Origin: SIAJ01 sp036266155
GTDB taxonomy: Bacteria > Planctomycetota > Planctomycetia > Gemmatales > Gemmataceae
Assembly: GCA_036266155.1 (NCBI GenBank)
Contig: DATANR010000375.1
Span: forward strand, 1 to 17,165
Reading direction: 5' to 3'
Length of the DNA stretch: 17,165 bases
Positions 1-6,900 of this stretch are shown piece after piece (the stretch's first letter is position 1; the number at the start of each line of letters is the position of its first letter). The translations under genes were made by a program, and so were the position numbers. A model generated the notes under the pieces. The model searched no databases. It was given only the letters and a program-made list of their open reading frames with translations, and was not told the DNA's origin.

Positions 1-79
1 GCGGCCCCATGTCTGCAAAAGCCGCACCAGTCGTTCCAATCAACAGGATCAGGGCCAAGATTCGGTTGCGAATGGACAT
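1..79 (-). CDS. N-terminus of a Sec-exported protein (partial)
   Basis: Reading the minus strand from an ATG at 79 gives an open frame that runs off the window edge (26 codons visible). The peptide begins MSIRNRILALILLIGTTGAA and continues F-A-D-M-G-P. This is a textbook Sec signal peptide: a basic n-region with two Arg, a hydrophobic core of about 13 residues, and an A-F-A box before Asp, suggesting signal peptidase I cleavage after residue 22. The gene is divergent from alaS and has a good promoter candidate at 115-142. The mature protein lies outside the window, so no function can be given. Confidence is limited by the short length, but signal peptide, promoter and orientation agree. Confidence 0.7.
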   Translation of the reverse strand, partial: MSIRNRILALILLIGTTGAAFADMGP

Positions 80-114
80 GAGACCCGATTCCGATAGGGT
101 TTCCCGATGATCGT

Positions 115-142
115 AGCATAATTTGCGAAGTGGCAGGGTCAA
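115..142 (-). promoter_or_regulatory. Sigma70-type promoter for the exported-protein gene
   Basis: On the minus strand TTGACC (137-142) is followed after exactly 16 nt by TATGCT (115-120). Transcription would start near position 108, leaving a leader of roughly 28 nt before the ATG at 79. The -35 box lies within the leader of alaS. I found no equally good promoter pointing the other way; a CATAAT at 117-122 on the plus strand lacks a matching -35. Confidence 0.45.
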
Positions 143-160
143 CACCGAGTTGAGGCCCGC

Positions 161-2848
161 ATGGTTTCCGCGAACGAGATTCGTCAGCAGTTCATCGACT
201 TCTTCGTCAAGAAGCATGGGCACACGTTTGTGCCGTCAAGCAGCGTCATTCCGCATGGCGACGACACGTTGCTGTTCGCCAATGCCGGCATGAACCAGTT
301 CAAGCCGATCTTCCTTGGTTTGGAGAAACGCGGCTACGTCCGGGCGGCGAATACGCAGAAATGCATCCCGGCCGGCGGCAAGCACAACGACCTCGACGAC
401 GTCGGCAAGGACACCTACCACCACACGTTCTTCGAGATGCTCGGCAACTGGTCGTTCGGCGATTATTTCAAGAAGGAAGCGATCGCCTGGGCGTGGGAAC
501 TGCTCACGGATGTGTGGAAACTCGACCCGGCGCGGCTGTACGTGACCGTCTTCGAAGGCGACCCGAAGAACGGCATCCCGCGCGACGACGAGGCGGCAGG
601 TTTCTGGAAGGCCGTCGGCGCCCCCGAGAAGCACATCCACCTCGGCAACGCGAAGGACAACTTCTGGGAAATGGGCAACACGGGGCCGTGCGGGCCCTGC
701 ACCGAGGTGCATTACGACAACACGCCCGACAAGAGCGGCGGCAAACTCGTCAACGCAGGGACCGATCAGGTCATCGAGATCTGGAACCTCGTGTTCATCC
801 AGTTCAACCGCAACGAGGACCGCTCGCTGACGTCGTTGCCCGCGAAGCACGTCGACACGGGCATGGGCTTCGAGCGCATCACCAAGGTGATTCAGGGTAA
901 GAGCAGCAATTATGACACGGACGTGTTCACGCCGATCATCGCGGCGATTCAGGAAGTGACCCAGGCAGCGCCGTACACGGGGAAGCTGGAGGATCGCAAA
1001 GACACGGCCTATCGCGTCATCGCCGACCATATTCGATCGCTCACGTTTGCGCTGAGCGACGGCGGCACGCCATCCAATGAAGGCCGCGGCTCCGTCATTC
1101 GCAGCATCTTGCGTCGAGCCGACCTGTTTGGTTGGCTCGACTTCGGCATGCGCGAGCCGTTCCTGCACAAGCTTGTGCCGGCCGTCGTCACGCATTTTGG
1201 CGACGCGTTCCCGGAATTGAAGACGGCTCCCGATAAAGTCGCGGCGACGATCCTCGACGAGGAAAAGGGCTTCTTGCGCACCATCGAGCGCGGCCTCAAG
1301 CTCTACGAAGCAGCGGCCAAGCGAGCCAAGGCAGCGGGCGGTGTCATCAGCGCGAAGGACGCGTTCGATCTGCACGCGGCTCAGGGCTTTTTCGTGGACA
1401 TCACAACGAAACTCGCGGCGGATGCGGGCTTGACCGTCGATCGGCCAGGATGCGACAAGCTGATCGAAAAGTTTAAGAAGGAGTCGGGCGAAGGGGCGAA
1501 GCAGGTCGTCGTAGCCGCGATCAAGGGCGAGTTGCCGAAGACGGATGACTCCGCGAAATACACGACCACGCCCTTGACCACCAAGGTTGTCGGCTGGGTC
1601 AAAGACAACACCGTCTTCCGCGAAGGCACCATTCGCGCGACCGACACGGTGGCGCTGCTGCTCGACAAGACGAACTTCTATGCCGAGCAGGGCGGGCAGA
1701 TCGGCGACATTGGCCGGATCACCGCGGAGGGGATGGTCTTCCATGTCGAGGACACGCAGCGGCTCGGCGACAGCGTGCTGCATCGCGGCGTCTTGACGGA
1801 GGGCAGGATCACGGTTGGCCAGACCGTGACGGCGACCGTCCTGGGTCGGGCGAACACGGTCCGCAATCACACGGCGACGCACCTGATGAACCTGGCACTG
1901 CGTGAAGTGCTCGGTAGACATGTCGAGCAGAACGGCTCGCTGGTCGATGCCGAAAAGACGCGGTTCGACTTCAACCACGACAAACCGCTCGCGGCCGAGG
2001 AAATCAAGCGGGTTGAAGAGATCGTCAACGGCCAAATCCTGCGCGACCTGCCGGTGACTGCGATCACGATGCCGCTCGCGGATGCGAAGACGATCCCCGG
2101 CGTCCGGGCCGTGTTCGGCGAGAAATATCCGGACCCGGTTCGCGTCGTGCTGATCGGCGCCGACTCGGCGGCCGCGGCGACGGCGGACATGTCGGTCGAA
2201 TTCTGCGGCGGCACGCATTTGAACCGCACGAGCCAGGCGGGGCTGTTCAAGATCGTGGCGCAGGAGAACGTCGCCAAAGGTGTTCGCCGGGTCACCGCTG
2301 TCACGGGCCAGCGGGCGGTCGACTATGTCGAGGAGTTGTCGGACGTTATTTCCGATTTGACGGGCCGCTTCAATTGTGCACTGGCCGAGTTGCCGAAGCG
2401 CGTCGAGTCGCTCCAGGAGGAAGTCAAGAAGCTGCAAAAGCAGATTCAAAAAGGCGGAGCCGGCGACTTGAACACCGCAGGCGATAAATTGCTTGCTGAC
2501 GCGAAGGAGATCAAGGGCGCCAAGCTCGTCGTCGGCGAGGTGCCAGGCGCTCCCGTCGATGCCATGCGCGGCCAGATCGATCGATTGCGGCAGAAGGTGG
2601 GCTCGTCACTGATCGTGCTCGGCTGGAAAAACGAGGATGGCTCGGCCGGCCTCGTCGTCGGCGTGTCGGAGGATTTGATCAAGCGCGGCATCAAGTCGAA
2701 CGATGTGGTCAAGCCGCTCGCCGAGATCATCGGCGGCAAGGGCGGCGGCCCGCCGCACCTGGCGACCGCGGGTGGAAAGGACGGAAACAAGTTGGCGGAC
2801 GCGCTAGCCAAGGCGGTAGAATTAGGCACCGGCCTGTTGAGCCGCTAG
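161..2848 (+). CDS. alaS: Alanyl-tRNA synthetase
   Basis: Charges tRNA-Ala with alanine in the cytoplasm and edits Ser or Gly mischarging. The 895-aa length is normal for a full bacterial AlaRS. The class II catalytic domain is at about residues 5-240, with GMNQFKPIFLG near 43-53 and the RAANTQKCIPAGGKHNDLDD block at 61-80. The editing domain holds the family signature around 505-518 (FYAEQGGQIGDIG) and the zinc ligands H570 and H574 (HTATH), C682 and H686 (CGGTH). A short coiled coil (about 743-765) leads to the C-terminal DHHA1 domain ending in the Gly-rich GGKGGGPPHLA segment. The start is supported by GAGG at 152-155, five nt upstream of the ATG. The stop codon lies inside a copy of a short repeat (2841-2859). 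The next gene follows after 19 nt, so the two are probably co-transcribed. Confidence 0.98.
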   Translation: MVSANEIRQQFIDFFVKKHGHTFVPSSSVIPHGDDTLLFANAGMNQFKPIFLGLEKRGYVRAANTQKCIPAGGKHNDLDDVGKDTYHHTFFEMLGNWSFGDYFKKEAIAWAWELLTDVWKLDPARLYVTVFEGDPKNGIPRDDEAAGFWKAVGAPEKHIHLGNAKDNFWEMGNTGPCGPCTEVHYDNTPDKSGGKLVNAGTDQVIEIWNLVFIQFNRNEDRSLTSLPAKHVDTGMGFERITKVIQGKSSNYDTDVFTPIIAAIQEVTQAAPYTGKLEDRKDTAYRVIADHIRSLTFALSDGGTPSNEGRGSVIRSILRRADLFGWLDFGMREPFLHKLVPAVVTHFGDAFPELKTAPDKVAATILDEEKGFLRTIERGLKLYEAAAKRAKAAGGVISAKDAFDLHAAQGFFVDITTKLAADAGLTVDRPGCDKLIEKFKKESGEGAKQVVVAAIKGELPKTDDSAKYTTTPLTTKVVGWVKDNTVFREGTIRATDTVALLLDKTNFYAEQGGQIGDIGRITAEGMVFHVEDTQRLGDSVLHRGVLTEGRITVGQTVTATVLGRANTVRNHTATHLMNLALREVLGRHVEQNGSLVDAEKTRFDFNHDKPLAAEEIKRVEEIVNGQILRDLPVTAITMPLADAKTIPGVRAVFGEKYPDPVRVVLIGADSAAAATADMSVEFCGGTHLNRTSQAGLFKIVAQENVAKGVRRVTAVTGQRAVDYVEELSDVISDLTGRFNCALAELPKRVESLQEEVKKLQKQIQKGGAGDLNTAGDKLLADAKEIKGAKLVVGEVPGAPVDAMRGQIDRLRQKVGSSLIVLGWKNEDGSAGLVVGVSEDLIKRGIKSNDVVKPLAEIIGGKGGGPPHLATAGGKDGNKLADALAKAVELGTGLLSR

Positions 2849-2859
2849 CGGCGTAGCGG
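2841..2859 (+). repeat. Copy A of a short GC-rich repeat overlapping the alaS stop
   Basis: The sequence gccgctagcggcgtagcgg matches positions 14030-14048 at 18 of 19 bases; the only difference is the A at 2847 (T in the other copy). That A is the middle base of the alaS TAG stop codon at 2846-2848. The other copy is one arm of a perfect inverted repeat between kamA and the ATP-grasp gene. Only the left arm is present here. Confidence 0.6.
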
Positions 2860-2867
2860 AGCATTGA

Positions 2868-3305
2868 ATGACGAAGCCGCCAGCCGAAAGCGATCCCCGT
2901 TTCCCGAGCGGCAAGTGGGTCGGCTTCTACCTCGACAAGCGCATGCCCGGCCGGCACCAGATGGAGTTGTTGTTGACATTCGCCGTCGGCCGCATGAGTG
3001 GCGAAGGCCGCGATCGTGTCGGCAAGTTCACCATCGAAGGCAGCTACGAGGTGACCGACGGGAAGTGCGACTTCGTGAAGCGCTATGTGAAGCGCCACGC
3101 CGTCCGCTACCACGGCTTCAACGAAAGCAAGGGCATCTGGGGAACGTGGGAAATGAATTGGGCCGGCGCGACCGCGACTGGCGGCTTCCACATCTGGCCG
3201 GAAGGCATGGGTGATCCGACGCAGCCGACGCTCGCCGAAGAGGCTGACGTGCCGGTCGAACCGTTCGCCATTCCGGAAGGCGTGCCCGAATTGGTGCCAG
3301 GTTGA
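2868..3305 (+). CDS. Conserved-looking hypothetical protein, 145 aa
   Basis: I do not recognise a named family. The gene begins 19 nt after alaS with GGAG (2858-2861) six nt before the ATG, so it is probably translated from the alaS transcript. The protein is soluble, with no signal peptide or membrane segment. Its middle (about residues 33-112) reads as alternating beta strands with many aromatic and Gly residues: GKFTIEGSYEVTDGKCDFVK, then a Trp-rich GIWGTWEMNW block, then GGFHIWP. This suggests a small beta-barrel or lipocalin-like fold. The last 30 residues are acidic and Pro-rich (LAEEADVPVEPFAIPEGVPE), a likely disordered tail. The link to alaS may be only positional. A nested terminator follows at about 3346-3393. 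Confidence 0.85.
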   Translation: MTKPPAESDPRFPSGKWVGFYLDKRMPGRHQMELLLTFAVGRMSGEGRDRVGKFTIEGSYEVTDGKCDFVKRYVKRHAVRYHGFNESKGIWGTWEMNWAGATATGGFHIWPEGMGDPTQPTLAEEADVPVEPFAIPEGVPELVPG

Positions 3306-3345
3306 TGTAAGGGTTACCAGCAACTTGCAAGATCGGGATGGGAAA

Positions 3346-3393
3346 CGAAAAAAAGAGGGCTGCCCGCCGAGGGAGCGGCTTGCCCTCTTTTCG
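3346..3393. terminator. Rho-independent terminator between convergent genes
   Basis: AAAAGAGGGC (3351-3360) pairs perfectly with GCCCTCTTTT (3382-3391). The 21-nt interval contains its own small stem, GCCG (3366-3369) with CGGC (3376-3379), giving a stacked hairpin. Read on the minus strand, the stem is followed by seven T residues (3347-3353), ideal for ending csrA. Read on the plus strand it ends in TTTTCG, weaker but probably enough for the alaS unit. Confidence 0.85.
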
Positions 3394-3421
3394 TGTCGTC
3401 GTAGTGGGTCCGACGGGACTG

Positions 3422-3667
3422 TTAGTGACGCAGCGTGTCGTCGACGCTGTGGCCGGCTAGCACGCCAATCGCGGCATCGGCGTCGGCGCCCACGGGCACG
3501 GGAACCCAATCCCGGCGGCGGTCGTGGACTTCCGAGCGGTCGACGGTCACGTCACGCGGAGCGACGATGCCGAGCCGGACGCGGTCACCCTTGGAGGCGA
3601 CCACGGTCACACGGATGTTGCCGTTGATGATGATTTCTTCGCCGATGCGACGAGACAACACAAGCAT
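3422..3667 (-). CDS. csrA: Carbon storage regulator CsrA (RNA-binding translational regulator)
   Basis: CsrA dimers bind GGA motifs in mRNA leaders and usually block or adjust translation; they act in the cytoplasm. The first 50 residues fit the family throughout: MLVLSRRIGEEIII, then VTVVASKGDRVRLGI, then AP and V-x-V-x-R-x-EV. L4, R6 and R44, which correspond to RNA-contact positions in the E. coli protein, are present. At 81 aa it is longer than the usual 60-65: about 30 residues beyond the beta core form a tail that starts basic and Trp-containing (DRRRDWVP) and turns acidic. The ATG at 3667 has a very strong Shine-Dalgarno, GGGAGGGG (3673-3680), with 5-nt spacing. It appears monocistronic, with its own promoter (3727-3755) and terminator. 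Confidence 0.95.
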   Translation of the reverse strand: MLVLSRRIGEEIIINGNIRVTVVASKGDRVRLGIVAPRDVTVDRSEVHDRRRDWVPVPVGADADAAIGVLAGHSVDDTLRH

Positions 3668-3672
3668 TTGTA

Positions 3673-3715
3673 CCCCTCCCTGGAGAAATTGGAACGTCCA
3701 CTCTGGGCATGGCCC
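3673..3715 (-). promoter_or_regulatory. csrA leader with SD-overlapping GGA and two small stems
   Basis: In the inferred csrA leader (about 53 nt) the minus strand has a GGGC-CAT-GCCC stem (3705-3715), a TGGA-CGT-TCCA stem containing a GGA (3690-3700), and a second GGA inside the Shine-Dalgarno GGGAGGGG. CsrA binds GGA, often in hairpins over the ribosome binding site, so autoregulation is possible. This is inference; neither GGA shows the full high-affinity context. Confidence 0.35.
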
Positions 3716-3726
3716 TTCTTAAGCAA

Positions 3727-3755
3727 AAGATAGACCGGCAAGAGGAATTTCGCAA
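3727..3755 (-). promoter_or_regulatory. Sigma70-type promoter of csrA
   Basis: On the minus strand TTGCGA (3750-3755) and TATCTT (3727-3732) are separated by exactly 17 nt. A start near 3720 gives a leader of about 53 nt before csrA. The rest of the 288-nt stretch between csrA and the TPR gene (3668-3955) holds no credible gene, only a 9-bp tandem repeat (3804-3821) and a 10-bp palindrome TTTGCGCAAA (3930-3939). Confidence 0.5.
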
Positions 3756-3803
3756 ACTCCGTTGGACAATTGTTACGAACTTGCCAGAATCTCGCATTTT
3801 CAA

Positions 3804-3821
3804 ATTACCCAGATTACCCAG
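3804..3821. repeat. 9-bp tandem repeat, two copies
   Basis: ATTACCCAG occurs twice back to back (3804-3812 and 3813-3821) in the noncoding stretch upstream of csrA, about 50 nt beyond its -35 box. It could be a regulator half-site pair or chance. Confidence 0.4.
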
Positions 3822-3955
3822 GCACCTCAATTTATTCGATTGACAAGGTCTGCCCGATGCCGTTGTTCGTTTGGAGTTGGATGACTGCGGGGAAAACGAT
3901 CAACGTGGATGTGCGAAATAGATCAACGGTTTGCGCAAATTGGGCAGCAAAGCCG

Positions 3956-6900
3956 TCATCGGCGCGGCAAAGTATTGCCGTTCCACTTGGCCCACAACCA
4001 AGCCGCGAAGCCGCCCGCATCGCGGGCAAGACGCTTCGCCCAACGACGATAGGAGAGCTTCAGGTCGGCGTCGGGTTCCCTGGAAGAAAGCTCGCGAACG
4101 ACCGCCTCGCCGCGGGCACGAGCGTCCGCAAAGGCAGCGCGGCCTTTGGACTGGACGAGCAAGAGAGTTTGCGTCAACGCGAGCAAGATCCGTGGGACAT
4201 CATCCAGGTCGTCCTCATCGATATCGGCAAGTAACTCGTTGGCGCGGTCGGTTTGGCCCGCGATTGCCTCTTCGAAAGCCAGCCAGACGTGGAAATCAAT
4301 CGCCGTCGGATCGTCGGCCTCCAGATCGAGAGCGTAAGTGACGACTCGCCGGGCTTCGTCGATCCGGCCCAATTGACGAAAGGCGACGGCAGCTGGGTGA
4401 ATCATCCACGGCTCATCGGGCTTGCGTGTTCGCCAGTCCGCGACCCAGGTCGCGGCCGCTGCAAAGTCGCGAATCGCAACGAGTGCTGCCGCTGCTTTCG
4501 CCCAACCACGTATTGTTTCTCGAATCGCGTCGCCAAAACGATTCAGCAGATCATGCAACCGCACGCGATGCTTGGGAGACCCGAGTGCGTCGATCGCCGC
4601 GTAGAGGACTTCACGCCCGGAGGGATCGCCCTTCAAGATCGACGGCAAACGATCGAATATTGTCCAGTCGCCGCGTGCGACTCGGCGATCGACGAAAAGG
4701 CGGGCGATGGTTGCCGACGGTCCGCGTTCGATCGCCGCGTCAATCACTTCGTCGGCCGCGTCGTCGAAGCCGGCCTCCGACATGGTGGCCGCCGCCTTGG
4801 TGACCACGAAGGGCGGCGCATCGGCGTGGCGCAAGAGACCTTCGAACGCCAGCCGAGCGCCTTCGACATCGCGACGGGCCGTTCGCATGCGAATTGTCCG
4901 GAACTGCACGTGCGGCCCGCCGACATGCTCTTCCAGGCGGGCCAAGGTTCGCTCGGCCTCGTCGAGTTCACCATCGGTCATCTGACTATCAAAGAAGCTG
5001 ATGCCGGCAAACGCATAGGCCGGATCAAGTTCAAAGGCGCGGCGGAAGTCCGCCTTGGCGCCACGCCGATCGCCGGCCGCGGCCCGCGCCTCACCCCGAT
5101 AGCCGAACGCCGACGGGTCGGACGGGCCGAGCCGCACCAGATGTTCCGTCGCTTCGAGGTATTCCGGGGCAGCGTCTTCTTCGTCGTACCAGTTGGCGAG
5201 TTGCTGCCAGCCCCAGTAATAGTCGGGATCGGTGCCGACGATCTCGCGCATCCGGGCGATGGCGCTGGCATGATCGCCGCGCTGCCACATGATCCACGCC
5301 AGGCGGCCGCGCAATATCAACGGCGGACGATCCTCCCAGGCCTTCGGATGGCAGGCACGCATGGCCTCATCGAAACGGCCGAGACGTGCATAGAGTTCGG
5401 CCAGCACGTCGAAGGCCTGGGCGTAGCGTGGGTGAATCTCCGTCACGCGCTTGACGACCGTCAACCGCGTTTGGGCGTCGGCGTCGGTCCCGTCCTTGCT
5501 TTCGAGCCACGCCATCAAGACCCACGGATGGAAATCAGCCGCATTCTTCAGCGTATCGCGGAGAATCTGGTCGACGCGCTGGCCCCAACCTGCTTCGCGC
5601 AATTCGGTGGCCGATGAACTGATAGGCCAGGTCGAATCGCACGGCAGCGTCAACAATTCGGCGAAGGCTTCGGCGGCGCCCTCCGGGTCCTCAGTCCGGG
5701 CCGCGAGTTGAGCGTATCGGGCGAGCACGTAGGGCCGGCCGCCGGCGCCGATGTGTTCCTCGAGCACCGCCAACACGCCGCGTGCCGGCTGGTATTCCTC
5801 GTCTTGTAAGTGGGCATCGAAGAGAAGCATCCCCGGGTACGAGTAGCTAGGCTCGAGGTGCTGTGCGTCGCGCAAGTCTTCCTTGCCGCCTTCGCGATCG
5901 TTGTTTTGGATGCGTGCCTCGCCACGCATCGCGAGGGCAATTGGATTATCCGGGCGGAGTTCAACGAGCTTCTCAGTTGCTTCCAGAAATTCCGCTGGCC
6001 GGCCGGACTCGTTGTACCACTCGGCAAGTTGCTGCCAGCCCCAGTAGTAGTTTGGCTCTAGAGTCACCAGGGCCTGCATTTCCCGGCATGCCAGCGGCAG
6101 GTTGCCACGGCGGGCTTCGACCCACGCGGCCCGCCCCTGCAAGATCATCGGCGGATCGTGATCAAACACAGCGGGCGTTGCGGCTGCTTTGGCTTCGTCG
6201 TATCGGCCCATGTCCGCCAGGCGCTCCGCCTTCAAGTCATATGCTTCGAGCCCACGTGGATTGAGCGCGATAGCGCGATTGAGGGCAGTCAAGGCTTCTT
6301 CATGCGATTCTGGCCCATGCAACATGCGGGCAAGCGCTAGCCACCCGCGTGGATCGCCCGGTCGTAACCGGCAAACTTCACGCGCGATCTCAATCGCACG
6401 CTCCGGTTCATTGATCCGTTCGGCCCACATGTTCAAGTGGCGCCACGCCCAGTCGTACCCCGGATCGATCCGCAATGCGATCCGCAAGCGCTCAATGGCT
6501 TCGCGGCGTGGCGCTGTCTGATCATCCGGCTCGGTGGGATCGGCCTGCTCGGCAGCCGACCACAGGTTGTCGGCCAGGTAGCCGTGATTCACGGGGTCAA
6601 GCGGCGAGCGCGCCACCGCCTGTTCGAGGATCACGCGCGCTTCTTCGACCTCATGATTCTCTTCCATGGCATCGGCCAACTCGCGGGCCGCGTAACTCCA
6701 CCCCGGCGCCACATGCACTGATTGCCGGAGGGCCCGGATTTGACCGTCGCGATCTTCCTGCGCATGGCACACTTCCGCCAAGTCGACCCAGAGCCGTGCG
6801 AGCAGCGGATAACACTCGACTGCCTCCTTCGCCAACTCGCGTGCTTCCTCGACGCGCCCCACCAACGTGAGTTGCTGGATCACCACCGACCACGTCTGCC

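Noticed and set aside
236..2449. Open frame of 737 codons antisense to alaS
   Set aside because: It lies wholly within alaS, is Arg/Asp/Val-rich with no recognisable domain, and is the usual complementary shadow of a high-GC gene.
4253..5617. Open frame of 454 codons on the plus strand
   Set aside because: Antisense shadow of the TPR gene; the composition is not protein-like and the TPR frame is clearly the coding one.
4733..6250. Repeated DNA blocks as a possible CRISPR or mobile repeat
   Set aside because: The repeats are in frame within the TPR gene, 828 bp apart, and explained by protein module duplication.
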